In this document: positions 35,719 through 44,710 of the stretch, piece after piece | Position numbering within the stretch: the stretch's first letter is position 1 | How the letters are laid out: each line of letters begins with the position of its first letter | DNA from: Mycobacterium sp. SM1 | Lineage (GTDB): Bacteria; Actinomycetota; Actinomycetes; Mycobacteriales; Mycobacteriaceae | Direction: 5' to 3' | DNA: 64,000 nucleotides | Assembly (NCBI RefSeq): GCF_018361265.1 | Contig: NZ_JAFLNH010000001.1 | Location: forward strand, 1,798,001 to 1,862,000 | Notes under the pieces: generated by a model | The model's database searches: none | The model's input: the letters and a program-made list of their open reading frames with translations, nothing else | Told to the model about the DNA's origin: nothing | Translations under genes and position numbers: made by a program

Positions 35719-37575
35719 CTAATGGTAGTGACCGCCTGTTCCTGGCCGAGTGGCCTCCGGGTCGATGTCGTCGGGCAGCCAGTAGCTGCCGCGGTGGGGT
35801 GCGGTCATGTGGTCGTGGGCCAGTGCGTCGCCGTGGCCGGAGGCGATATCGCCGATGCTGAACAAAGACTCAGTTCCCCGTGTGAAGTAGGAGCTGTGAT
35901 CGCTCAACGGCGAAGTCAGGCCCGGGACTTCGGCTTTGAACCGGGTGGAGCCGTAGCCTTCGACGGCCGGGTCGTTGCCCAGCCCGATTGTGACGCCGGT
36001 GCCGGGCATGTGTTCTTGGACGCCGCCCAAGTGGGTGATCGGGTCAGACGATGCCGCGCCCACATACACGTGGCCGCCCGGTGAAAGGTTGAAATCGCCT
36101 GCGCTGCGAGCCAAATCCGTACCCGGGCAACCGACGAGCACCACATCATTGGTGTGCATCCCGAAGCCGGCGGCGGCGTCGGCCACCGTCGTTGAGCCGT
36201 AGGAATGGCCGATCACGGTCACGTGTGAGGGCGAGCCCTCGTGGGTCACACCGAGTGCGTTGACGTCGGTGGCCAGCAAATGGCCCCCGTCTCGTGCCAA
36301 CGTCGTCTGGCCGATCTGAAGGTCAGTAGGGCTGTCTGGAGCGTGATAGCCCATCCACACCAGCACCGACGTCGCCTTGCCGCGGTCGGCAGCGTTGGCC
36401 TCGTTGTACAGATTGCGCCCATCCAGGTGGGAAAGATAGCCGTCGCGGACACTGCTGCCCGTTCCCGGAACCAGCACGCTTGTGTTGGCGGCGGTATCGG
36501 GGTTGCCGATAGCGATGGCTTCGCGGCCCCGCCCACCGAACGCCTCGGGGTCATAGGTATGCAGCAAGACCGGGTTTTTGCTGCCATTGGGGTTCGTGGC
36601 ATCTGTGTTGAGGCCCTTTTGAGTCTGTACTGCATTGTTGTAGCGAGTGACGGCGGCCGCTGACAGGCCGTATTTGGCGGGGTCGAATAGCACGTTGTCT
36701 ACCGGCACCCCGTGCTGGTTGGCGAGATCCTGTACCCGGCTCAGGTCGTCGTTCATCACGGCCTCGTTCACCTCGTCGCGGGCGATGACCGGAATGCCGT
36801 TGAGGTTTCCCAACTCCGGTGGGTGTTGAGCGATCAGCTGGGTTCTTTGCTCGTTGCTCAACGAGTTCCACCACTTGTTGACATCCTCGGCGCTGGTGTT
36901 CGCCGGCGGAACCGGGATGGCCGGGCCGTCCGGTTTGGGCGCCGACCCCGGCGTGTCCACAGCGCGGACGAGCGCCGGCTCGTACCCGTCGGCGCGCAAG
37001 GTGGCCTCCGCGGACTGCAGGGTGCCCGCGTAGCCGGCCCGCACGTGGGTGACCTGCTGCAGGGTTGCCTGCGTGTCGTCGATGGCTTGTTGGTAGAGGC
37101 CGTTGATGTGTTCATCAAGGATAATGCGCTCCGCGGCAGTCACGTAGGGAGAATTCTCTGCGGCGATCACGTCGTCGAGTTCTTGATCGATGAGGTGCAA
37201 TTGGTTTTCGAGGCTAGCGATGTAGCCCGCGCTGGCGCGTTGCGCCTCGGCCAAACTGGCGGCGATGTTTTCCAAGTCGGCGCCGATCTTGGGCAGCTGT
37301 GCGAGCTGCACACCCAGCGACTGCGTAACCAGCTGCACTTCAGCCGAATCGTTGAGCGGATGCTCGCCGTTTTCCCGGTTCCAGGATTTTTCGAACCGCT
37401 CACGCGCCCGCCGGAAGGCGTCGTCGGCATCCGCGGTGGACTTAGCGGCGTTATGAAACGCTTGCGCCAGTGCGTTGATGTGTGCGGGCCGGCCATGCTG
37501 GAGGGTGGCGTTGACCTGCCAGGGATCTCCGGCCACCACAGCCAGCTTGTCTTGGTCGATGTGCCGGTAGCTCAT
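35719..37575 (-). CDS. DUF1023-type alpha/beta hydrolase with helical N-domain (cassette B1)
   Basis: 618 aa, resembling M. tuberculosis Rv2079. About 240 N-terminal residues are helical (GDPWQVNATLQHGRPAHINA, then long coiled helices), comparable in size to targeting domains of type VII substrates. A linker follows (SAEDVNKWWNSLSNEQRTQL). The hydrolase domain has NTSVLVPGTGSSV and the nucleophile elbow GHSYGS with Ser458; VGCPGTDLARS and HVYVGAASSDPIT follow in the positions of the acid and histidine regions. No signal peptide. It is coupled by a four-base overlap to the small helical gene and followed by a lipoprotein. Substrate unknown; lipids or esters are a guess from the family. Confidence 0.85.
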   Translation of the reverse strand: MSYRHIDQDKLAVVAGDPWQVNATLQHGRPAHINALAQAFHNAAKSTADADDAFRRARERFEKSWNRENGEHPLNDSAEVQLVTQSLGVQLAQLPKIGADLENIAASLAEAQRASAGYIASLENQLHLIDQELDDVIAAENSPYVTAAERIILDEHINGLYQQAIDDTQATLQQVTHVRAGYAGTLQSAEATLRADGYEPALVRAVDTPGSAPKPDGPAIPVPPANTSAEDVNKWWNSLSNEQRTQLIAQHPPELGNLNGIPVIARDEVNEAVMNDDLSRVQDLANQHGVPVDNVLFDPAKYGLSAAAVTRYNNAVQTQKGLNTDATNPNGSKNPVLLHTYDPEAFGGRGREAIAIGNPDTAANTSVLVPGTGSSVRDGYLSHLDGRNLYNEANAADRGKATSVLVWMGYHAPDSPTDLQIGQTTLARDGGHLLATDVNALGVTHEGSPSHVTVIGHSYGSTTVADAAAGFGMHTNDVVLVGCPGTDLARSAGDFNLSPGGHVYVGAASSDPITHLGGVQEHMPGTGVTIGLGNDPAVEGYGSTRFKAEVPGLTSPLSDHSSYFTRGTESLFSIGDIASGHGDALAHDHMTAPHRGSYWLPDDIDPEATRPGTGGHYH

Positions 37576-37883
37576 ATCACGTCCCGCAACAGCTTCGCGT
37601 TGTGGTCCTCCGTCGCGGTGAACGAATACCCGACGTGATGCGCTTTCTCGCCGATGCCGGCGAGGGCCTTGTGATGCGCCACCAGGGTGGTGACGTGGTG
37701 GACGTGCGCGGTGCTAATGGCCGCATGGAACGCCTCGGCGACGGCGAAGTCACCGAACATCCCCGCAAGCAGCGGTGCGCGCGAAAGGTGATTCGCGCCG
37801 TGCTGGGCGTTCTTGCCAGCGCGCTGCGAGGCGGTGGCCCCCGCGTGCAGCAGTCCGGTGTCAACGAACATTAGATAGGGCAT
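37572..37883 (-). CDS. DUF2563-like small helical protein (cassette B1)
   Basis: 103 aa, identical to the 14231-14542 copy except for about ten C-terminal residues (VGYSFTATEDHNAK here). It overlaps the proline-rich membrane gene upstream by 23 bases and the hydrolase downstream by four. The tight coupling argues that it acts with the hydrolase, for example as a folding or secretion partner; this is inference. MFVDTG at the fifth codon is an alternative start. Confidence 0.73.
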   Translation of the reverse strand: MPYLMFVDTGLLHAGATASQRAGKNAQHGANHLSRAPLLAGMFGDFAVAEAFHAAISTAHVHHVTTLVAHHKALAGIGEKAHHVGYSFTATEDHNAKLLRDVI

Positions 37884-38352
37884 TTTCTGCTAGATCCAGC
37901 GAGATATTTGAGAAACTGCGGATCGCCGTGGCGAGCGATGGCGGCGTAGCAGGGTCCAGTCGAGTCTGGAGGTAATAACCGCCGGCGAGGAGAGCAAGCC
38001 GCGCGCTTGCGGCAACCGCCTGGGTCATCACCGGCTCACCACCACTATCAGCGCTGGTTTGCAGTGGGATGCTGGTCCGAACTTTCTCGAAGCCAGCAGA
38101 TGCGCTCGCCTTGGCGTTGCTGACTTGCTGATCGGTGAACGTCGGCCCGGGCGAAGCGGGAGTGGGCTTGTTGTTTGGCAGAGGCCGAAACCAGGCGCCG
38201 ATCGCGATGGCGCCGATTACCGCCAGCGCAGTGATGAGCAGGATGCGTGTCAGCCACGGCGATGGCCGCCTGGGCGCTGGTGGCGCTACCGGCGGCCACG
38301 GCGACGGTGCTCCCGGCGGCTGTGCAGGCGGCGGGAAAGGCAACTGCGACAT
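37861..38352 (-). CDS. Proline-rich single-pass membrane protein, copy B
   Basis: 163 aa, three residues shorter than copy A owing to a 9-bp loss in the proline-rich part. It has the same membrane segment (ITALAVIGAIAIGAWF) and an identical outer domain. It is the first gene of the B1 cassette; 93 bases upstream lies the ISL3 insertion, which separates it from the B2 genes and may affect its promoter. Confidence 0.72.
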   Translation of the reverse strand: MSQLPFPPPAQPPGAPSPWPPVAPPAPRRPSPWLTRILLITALAVIGAIAIGAWFRPLPNNKPTPASPGPTFTDQQVSNAKASASAGFEKVRTSIPLQTSADSGGEPVMTQAVAASARLALLAGGYYLQTRLDPATPPSLATAIRSFSNISLDLAENALSNVR

Positions 38353-38445
38353 GGGCTTGATCGTATCGCCGCCGCGCTATCACGGTAGTCACCATGCACG
38401 CGCGGCTCCGCAACTGATCGACGTCAGTAAATTAGCCGCTTTTGT

Positions 38446-40113
38446 GGCCCTCCTGACGTATCCGTGGGTGGGTGGGGCCGATTCGGGGCCGTGATCTGAT
38501 GGTTGAATTCGTTTGTGCTTGCTTCCGCGATAGTTGCCTGTAGCGCTGCCCGGGTGGGAGGTGTCCATGTGGAGCCCCCGAGCGCAGCGAGGCGGAACGA
38601 CATGGACACCGACGAGCGGGTAGCGCAGAATCGGCGACGTCTGAGAGGGGAAACCCGAGGGGTGCCCTGGTGGAGGGGTGTTAGCCGCGGCCGGGCAGGG
38701 TGGGGCGGTGGCCGCCGAGGGCGAGCATGGCCAGGGCGATCAGCGCGGCGGGGTTGTGGAATCCGAATGCGATGCGGGTGAGCAGGCGGATCTTGGTGTT
38801 GGTGGATTCGATCAATCCTTGGGACAGGCCGTGGTCGAGGGCGGCGTCGATGGCCTCGCGGTGGCGTTTGATGCGGCGGGCCAGCTCGACGAAGACCGGG
38901 ATGCGGCAGCGCCGCGCCCAGGAGATCCACTTGTCGAGGGCGTCTTTGCCGTCCTGGCCTTTGACCGAAAACACATGCCGCAGGCCCTCTTTGAGCAGGT
39001 ACGCGCGGTAGAGCCGGGTGTCGGTCTTGGCGATCCAGGCCAGTTTGGCGCTTTGGCGTTCGGTGAGGCCCTCGGGGTTTTTCCACAGCGCGTAGCGGGC
39101 GGCTTTGAGCCGCCGTGCTCGTTCATGACCCGGCCGCGGCGCGGTGTTCCTGCTGGGCCGACCACGGCCCCATTTGGCCTCGCCGCGCGCGATCGCTCGC
39201 GCGTCGTTCCAGGCCCGGCGCCGCTCGGCATCCAGCGCCTCGGTGGCCCAGGCCAGCACATGAAACGGATCCGCGCAGCGGATCGCGCCCGGGCAGCGCT
39301 CGGCGACCACATCGGCGATCCACTCCGCCGCATCGGCGGACACATGGGTGATCTGCGCGCACCGCTGGGCGCCCAGAGCGTCGAAAAACCGCCGCAGCGT
39401 CTTGGTGTCGCGGCCCGGGGCGGCCCACACCAGCCGGCCGCTGTCGTGGTCAACCACCACCGTGAGGTACTTGTGGTGACGCTTAGAGGAGATCTCATCG
39501 ATGCCGATCCGACGCAGACCCGCAAACCGGTCGATCCTCTTCTCCGTGTCGGCCCACACCCTCGCCACGATCGCCCCTACGGTGCGCCAGGCGACCCGCA
39601 TCAACTCGCACACCGCGGTTTTCGAACACGCCACCGCCAGCCAGGCCACCGTGTCATCAAAGGCCAAAGTGTGCCCGGCATGGTGGCGCGCCCATGGCAC
39701 CGCCACCACCGTAGGCCCATGGGCGGGGCAGTTCACCCGCGGCGCATCGGCCTCCAGCACCACCTGCATCGTGCCCCAATCCAGGCCCCGCCACCGGCGC
39801 CGACCCTCACCCCGGTCATACCAGGGCGCCCTGCGACCGCAGCGGCCACAACGGCGCGAAACACCACTTCGCGGCCGCACCCGCGCCACCACCAGCGTGT
39901 CGCCGTCGGCGTCTTCCTCCCCGAACTCCTCGAACTCGATGTCTTCGATCACGGTGCGCTGGTCGACACCCAGCAGCGCACGCCATAGCCTCACATTGCG
40001 CACGTCGTTGTTGGCTCCTTTGGTTCCTGACCTTCCACAAGCCAGAAACCTTAAGCCACAACGACGTGCGCCCCTTACATCAACAACCGGCCCACGGAAG
40101 CGTCAGAAGAGCC
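38446..40113. mobile_element. ISL3-family insertion sequence (IS1557-like), 1668 bp
   Basis: The insertion is defined by comparison with copy A. Terminal inverted repeats: GGCCCTCCTGACGTATCCG at the left and the complement of GGCTCTTCTGACGCTTCCG at the right. Target duplication GCTTTTGT at 38438-38445 against GCTTTTTGT at 40114-40122, one extra T. It encodes a single intact transposase. It inserted after the segmental duplication, since copy A lacks it. Confidence 0.93.
38681..40003 (-). CDS. ISL3-family transposase
   Basis: 440 aa. N-terminal zinc-finger-like cysteine pairs (RRCGRCGRRAPWY, then VNCPAHGP), a DDE domain starting RRIGIDEISSKRHHKYLTVV (first Asp), THVSADAAEWIADVV (second Asp) and LIESTNTKIRLLTRIAFG (Glu). 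The start MRNVRLWRALLGVD matches M. tuberculosis IS1557 transposase as I recall it. The frame is undamaged, so the IS may still be mobile. Upstream 40004-40113 is the IS terminal region. Confidence 0.93.
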   Translation of the reverse strand: MRNVRLWRALLGVDQRTVIEDIEFEEFGEEDADGDTLVVARVRPRSGVSRRCGRCGRRAPWYDRGEGRRRWRGLDWGTMQVVLEADAPRVNCPAHGPTVVAVPWARHHAGHTLAFDDTVAWLAVACSKTAVCELMRVAWRTVGAIVARVWADTEKRIDRFAGLRRIGIDEISSKRHHKYLTVVVDHDSGRLVWAAPGRDTKTLRRFFDALGAQRCAQITHVSADAAEWIADVVAERCPGAIRCADPFHVLAWATEALDAERRRAWNDARAIARGEAKWGRGRPSRNTAPRPGHERARRLKAARYALWKNPEGLTERQSAKLAWIAKTDTRLYRAYLLKEGLRHVFSVKGQDGKDALDKWISWARRCRIPVFVELARRIKRHREAIDAALDHGLSQGLIESTNTKIRLLTRIAFGFHNPAALIALAMLALGGHRPTLPGRG

Positions 40114-40224
40114 GCTTTTTGTCCACTTGCGCGATGTCGTCAGTTGCGAGCGCTTCTATGCGGCTAATCCTCGGAAACTCGCCGTACCGGGCTGCGCCAA
40201 TCCACTCGACGAACCTGGCCGCAG

Positions 40225-40760
40225 TCAGTTGCGCCTTGGCGTAACCAGGCCGGGTGAAAATTGAGGATCGCGACCAACGGTCGCTAGGACGTCACGGGGC
40301 TTCTCTTGCTGGACCGCTTCGTTGATCGCCGTCGTCAGCGTGCGATTCCGGCCTTCCCAGGCGGCCGGTATCTTCGCGTTGTCCGCGTCGGCGCCCTGAT
40401 GTGCTGCCAGCATAGCGGCGTGGGCTCGATGTTCGGCGGGCGATTGTGCAGCGCGGGCCACCAGTAAGTCTATCAGGCGACTCAGGTAAGGCCGCATGTC
40501 CAGGGATCGGGAACCAGTCCTTGCATCCGTGGCGAAAGGTGTTGTTCAGCAAGTGGATCGCACGTGTCTGCACAACCCGCGCAGTCCGTGCTTGCTCGTC
40601 GAAGCCAGTTGACAAGTGGTTGTCGTCGTGGCTGGGCGAAAATCAGCGAGCGCCCACCTGGGTAGGCGATAGGGCAAGCATCGCGGAGGCCGCCGCGATC
40701 CCACCGGCAATCAACGGTCATGTAATTGGTCGGTGATCTCAAAGCCCAGCATTGTGCCGT
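40225..40760 (-). pseudogene. Decayed exported-protein gene (copy B)
   Basis: Identical in its frame pieces to 15216-15750: signal-peptide-like start, middle and C-terminal parts in three frames. Conservation of the same breaks in both copies shows that they predate duplication, or that the real coding arrangement is different from what I can see. Confidence 0.4.
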
Positions 40761-41295
40761 CACGGCGATGGTTGGTCATGTTGCGGCATTCACCGGAGAT
40801 CCGGATAGTCCCCCTACCACTGGCCGGGTTTTGGGTCACGACCGCCACCACCCCGTCTTTGTGGATGACCCTTCCGTATGAGTGCCAGCCGGGTGGGGGC
40901 CCCTCGCTCCAGCCGTGGGCGACCATTGTCGCGGCGAGCTTTTCGAAATAGGCGTCGGGCTCGACCTCGGTGGGGTAACCCTTGGCGTCGTCCACAGGCC
41001 ACTTGAAGCTCATCTCCACAAGCCCCCGGTAGGGCGGGTCGCCTTGGTCATTGCACGACTCCCAGTCGAAACGTCCTGAGACGTCCTGCAGGTCGGCGTC
41101 TTTCACGATCTGCTTTGCGGGCTCGATGACCTGGGCCATGGCTTGTTGATCCGACATTGGGTTTGCCGGATGGTCGATGTCGTGGCGGTTGGGGAACATC
41201 AGCGCACATCCTCCCATCACGAGCGGCGAGGCCAACACCGCCAGCACCAGCAGCGCAGACCAGCAGCGGCCACGACGGTCACCGCGGAGGTTCAT
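40711..41295 (-). CDS. LppJ-like lipoprotein (cassette B2)
   Basis: 194 aa from ATG 41295 (MNLRGDRRGR). A basic start, hydrophobic core ALLVLAVLASPLVMGGC and lipobox VMGGC predict a lipid-anchored outer-face protein. The mature domain has FDWESCNDQGDPPYRG, HGWSEGPPPGWHSYGR and ISGECRNM. It overlaps the hydrolase end by 17 bases, so expression is coupled. In copy A the same domain is fused to the hydrolase. Its consistent place immediately after the hydrolase is what an immunity or modulator protein would show; this is inference. Confidence 0.83.
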   Translation of the reverse strand: MNLRGDRRGRCWSALLVLAVLASPLVMGGCALMFPNRHDIDHPANPMSDQQAMAQVIEPAKQIVKDADLQDVSGRFDWESCNDQGDPPYRGLVEMSFKWPVDDAKGYPTEVEPDAYFEKLAATMVAHGWSEGPPPGWHSYGRVIHKDGVVAVVTQNPASGRGTIRISGECRNMTNHRRDGTMLGFEITDQLHDR

Positions 41296-43282
41296 ATGTG
41301 CGGTATGCGTGATCATCGTGGATGGTATCCGGTGGGCGCTCGGCTTCCGGGTCGATGAAGGCCGGTATGCCCGGTATTCGGAGGGGGCCGACGTGCGGCT
41401 GGCGCCTGCCCTCTGCGAGCATGCCGTCGGTTGCCAGTCGTTCGGGGTGGCCGCTGGCGATGTCGGTGATGCTGCGCAGCGCCTCGCTGCCCCGTACGTA
41501 GTAGTGCGAATGGTCGTGTTCGTCGACAGACCCGTGGCCGGGCACTTCAGCGTGGAATCGGATCGACCCGAATCCGCTGCCGGCCGGATCGGAACCCAAC
41601 CCGGCAGCCGCCGGGAGGGGGATGTGGTGTTCCCTGAGATAATCCTTGAGCATCTCGCGCGGCACGCCGTCTGAATTGCCGATCCAGCTGATCGGGTCGC
41701 TGGACGCCGAGCCGACGTAGACGTGTCCGCCGCCGAGGTGGAAATCGGCGGCGCTATGGGCCAGATCGGTGCCGGGACAACCGAGCAACACCGCGTCGTT
41801 GGCGCGCATGCCGCTGTGGGCGAACGCGTCGGCGACGGTCGTGGCCCCGTAGGAGTGCCCGATGACCGTGATGTGCTCGGGGGCCAGCCCGTTGTGGGTA
41901 ACCGCCAGACCGTTGACATCCCCGGCCAGCAGATCGCCCCCGTCCCGGGCCAGCCATGGCTGGCCGACCCGGATGTCGGTGAATCCATCGGGTGCGTCAT
42001 ATCCCATCCACGCCATTACCGAGGTGTAGCGATGATCGGGATCGGCCGCCAGGGACTGGTCATAGAGGTTGATCGCGTCATCGTGCCCAACCAGCCAACC
42101 CTGCGCCACGCTGCTTCCGGTACCGGGCACAATCACCGCGGTATCTCGTGCCCAATCGGGATTACCGATTGCGATCGCGGCCTTGCCCTGACCGTTAAAG
42201 GCCAACGGGTCATAAGCCCACAGCATGACGGGCCTCGGGTTTCCAGGCTTGACACCATGTGTCTCGTGGTACTTCAGCCCGTCGCGCGTTCTCACCGCGT
42301 TTTGATACCGGGTGATGTCCGCGGCCGAGAGCCCGTAGGTTGCCGGATTGCGCACCACCTCGTCCGGCGACACCCCGTGCCCCTTAGCTACATCCAAAAC
42401 CCGGTTGAGATCATCGTTCATCACCGCCTGGTTGACCGTGTCGCGGACGGCGGCGTCAATGCCATTGAGGTTGCCCAACTCTGGGGGGTGTTGGGCGATC
42501 AGCTGGTCTTTTTGCTGCTGGCTGAGCGAATCCCACCACGTGTTGACGTCTTCGGCGCTGGTTTGTGGCGGCGGTATCGGGATGCCCGGATCGTCCGGTC
42601 TCGGCGGGGACAGCGGCGCGTCGATCGCCCGGACAAGCGCCGGGTCGTAACCGTCGGCGCGCAGGTCGGCTTCGGCTGCCTGCAGTGCGCCCGCGTAGGC
42701 GTCACGAATGTGGTTGACCTGCCGCAGGGCCGCCTTGGTGTCGTCGATGGCTTCGTGGTCACAATCATGTTGGTATTGCTCAAGCTGAGCGATGTCCGCT
42801 TTCAGCTCGGCTATCTCGTGGTCGTTGCGGGCGTGCGCGAGAAGGTTCTCGTCTTGGCGGATCAGGTCCTCGGCTTGGCCAATCCAGTCATCGAGAGTGT
42901 GCAGCCGAGCCTCCAATGCCGCGATTTGCGCATTGGCGGATCCTTGCGCCTCGGCGAGAGCGGCCCCGATATTTTCCAAGTCGACCGCGATTTTGGGCAG
43001 CTGGGCGGCTTGCACACCAAGCTGCGTGGTGGCGAGCTGCACTTCGGCTGACTCGGCGAGCGGGTGCTGCCCGTTGTCGCGGCTCCAGGCCTGAAAGCGA
43101 CGACGCGCCTCAGCGAACGCGTTGTCGGCCTCTTTGATGGATTGCGCGGCGTTGTGAAACGCTTGCCCCAAGTCGGCGATTTGCGCTGGCCGGCCGTGCT
43201 GCAGGGTGGCGTTGACCTGCCAGGGATCACCACCGGCGGCGGAAATCAGCTTGTCCAGGCTTATGTGCCGAAGCCGCACCAA
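41279..43282 (-). CDS. DUF1023-type alpha/beta hydrolase (cassette B2)
   Basis: 667 aa. N-terminal helical domain (ISLDKLISAAGGDPWQVNAT, then coiled stretches such as EIAELKADIAQLEQYQHDCD), linker SAEDVNTWWDSLSQQQKDQL, and hydrolase domain with IVPGTGSS and GHSYG (Ser477). A C-terminal extension of about 90 residues beyond the point where copy A is cut includes HDHSHYYVRGSEALRSITDI, comparable to DHSSYFTRGTESLFSIGDIA in the B1 hydrolase. It is therefore the complete form. It is about half identical to the B1 protein, so the two represent divergent paralogues. No signal peptide. Confidence 0.86.
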   Translation of the reverse strand: MVRLRHISLDKLISAAGGDPWQVNATLQHGRPAQIADLGQAFHNAAQSIKEADNAFAEARRRFQAWSRDNGQHPLAESAEVQLATTQLGVQAAQLPKIAVDLENIGAALAEAQGSANAQIAALEARLHTLDDWIGQAEDLIRQDENLLAHARNDHEIAELKADIAQLEQYQHDCDHEAIDDTKAALRQVNHIRDAYAGALQAAEADLRADGYDPALVRAIDAPLSPPRPDDPGIPIPPPQTSAEDVNTWWDSLSQQQKDQLIAQHPPELGNLNGIDAAVRDTVNQAVMNDDLNRVLDVAKGHGVSPDEVVRNPATYGLSAADITRYQNAVRTRDGLKYHETHGVKPGNPRPVMLWAYDPLAFNGQGKAAIAIGNPDWARDTAVIVPGTGSSVAQGWLVGHDDAINLYDQSLAADPDHRYTSVMAWMGYDAPDGFTDIRVGQPWLARDGGDLLAGDVNGLAVTHNGLAPEHITVIGHSYGATTVADAFAHSGMRANDAVLLGCPGTDLAHSAADFHLGGGHVYVGSASSDPISWIGNSDGVPREMLKDYLREHHIPLPAAAGLGSDPAGSGFGSIRFHAEVPGHGSVDEHDHSHYYVRGSEALRSITDIASGHPERLATDGMLAEGRRQPHVGPLRIPGIPAFIDPEAERPPDTIHDDHAYRTYEPPR

Positions 43283-43578
43283 GGCACTTCCCGCAACGTC
43301 TTCGCGTTGTGGTCATCCATCACGGTGAACGCGGTGGCCGCGTGATTCGCCTTGCCACCGACGTCATCGAGGATCTCTTGGTGTCGTTGCAGGGATTTCA
43401 CATGATGCGCATGCGCAGCGCTGAGCACTCCATAAAACGTGTCCGCGACTTGGAAGTCGCCGAACATCCCAGCAAACAGCGGTGCCCGTGACAGGTGATT
43501 GGCGCCGTGTTGGGCGTGCTCACCCGCGTGGTGGGATTCGTTGGCCCCGGAGCGCAGCAACGCGGTGTCGACGAACAT
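43261..43578 (-). CDS. DUF2563-like small helical protein (cassette B2)
   Basis: 105 aa, MFVDTALLRSGANES start, differing from copy A2 at only a few residues (HHAGEHAQHG, FGDFQVADTF). It overlaps the hydrolase by 22 bases. The upstream open frame to 43728 is not conserved in character and is not included. The AGG-containing purine run just before 43578 (minus strand GAGAGGGACTGAG) supports this start. Confidence 0.76.
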   Translation of the reverse strand: MFVDTALLRSGANESHHAGEHAQHGANHLSRAPLFAGMFGDFQVADTFYGVLSAAHAHHVKSLQRHQEILDDVGGKANHAATAFTVMDDHNAKTLREVPWCGFGT

Positions 43579-43730
43579 CTCAGTCCCTCTCCAAGCTGCT
43601 GGTGACGCTACTACCACCCCGATAACTGTCAAATCAGGCAAGCGCCCCCACGTCGGCCCGACCACCCGTGTGCGCAGCGGCAGCCGCAGCCGGAAACGGC
43701 CGACGGCGGTCACCGCCACGCCGATCAACG

Positions 43731-44014
43731 GGTGACCACGATCACCACCCGGGCGGCGTCGGCAAGCCGGGGCAGCATCGTCATCTTGGCGGGGTCCAAA
43801 ATTCGGTTCCGGCCCCGATGCCGGCTCGTCGAGGAGGAGCAGCGACGGCGGGTCAGCAGTACGAGCACCCCCGAGGTGCGCTTACGCTTTCCGCCGGACA
43901 GCTTGTCGACGCGGGTGTTTTGTGCAGGGTCAGATCCAGCTCGACCAGGACGCGCGCGATCACGTTGCGGCGGTCGGCGACCGAGGTGTCTCGGCCAATC
44001 CGGCGCCGTGTCGA
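43731..44014 (-). pseudogene. Fragment of an FHA-ABC exporter ATPase gene (copy B)
   Basis: Second copy of the fossil at 18457-18740, again related to 47680-47950 in the Rv1747-like gene. It contains remnants of the ABC signature and Walker B region with frame-breaking deletions. Confidence 0.78.
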
Positions 44015-44104
44015 AGCCTGGGGCACCCCCACCAGCCCGAGGTGCACGTCACCGGATTGACAGGCGTATGGAGCATGCGGCCGCTGCAGCCGAGCAGCGC
44101 CCGC

Positions 44105-44400
44105 TTAGCGATCGGGGTCGGGCTCCTCGCTGGGCTTGGGGTCCGGCGCAAGGATGCGGCGGGTGGCAATCGGCTTGCCCTGCAGTCGGGTCGTCACTTC
44201 CGGTGTGACCGGCGGCGCGGTGATGCGGCCCTGGACGGGGGCGCCGTTTTTCACCGACGGCGGGACAACACGCTTGGTGTCGGCCTTGGCGTCGCTACCA
44301 GGCTCGCCAGGCCCGTGCAGGGCACCCGGCGGCACCACCGGCATCCCGGCCATCGCAGCCCCCGGTGCTGCCGTGGGCACCGGTGCGCTCGGCGGCACCG
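44105..44400 (-). pseudogene. 3' fragment of the 320-aa (Rv2083-like) gene
   Basis: Holds the last ~98 codons of the gene at 18831-19793, ending DPKPSEEPDPDR. The homology stops sharply at 44400. The 310 bases from 44401 to 44710 beyond it have no gene that I can support. Confidence 0.85.
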
Positions 44401-44710
44401 ACTCCATTTAGCACCGCGGATTCCACACACTACCCGCATAATTCGAGTGCGCGTCGGAAAACCACAGCTCCAGCCGCCCAAGCAAACCGCTTTTCTCTGT
44501 CCATTCCGGTGGCATTAGCAGCCAGGTGTCAGCGGATGACGAGAGAACCCGAACGGAAGAGCCCTCCCTGACCAGGGCAGCGAAACCCGGCAGCGGCCGC
44601 GGGCGAAGATCGTCTTAGTGAGCGCCGGGTTGGTTGTGCTGTCGGCCGGTGGGGTTAGGGTGGTCCTTGTCAGCGCCGGGGTCGCCGCACCCGTTGCAAG
44701 TGAGTGATCG

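Larger units (their letters stand above)
37413..44400. repeat. Segmental duplication, copy B (partner 14072-19126)
   Basis: Direct duplicate of 14072-19126. Copy B has the complete B1 hydrolase to its left, the 1668-bp ISL3 insertion at 38446-40113 and an intact separate lipoprotein gene. It ends abruptly at 44400 within the 320-aa gene, where unrelated sequence begins. The presence of intact joints in B where A has deletions suggests B is closer to the ancestral arrangement for the hydrolase part, and A for the right flank. Confidence 0.92.

Noticed and set aside
38678..39988. 436-aa plus-strand ORF in the ISL3 element
   Set aside because: Antisense shadow of the transposase; no motifs of its own.
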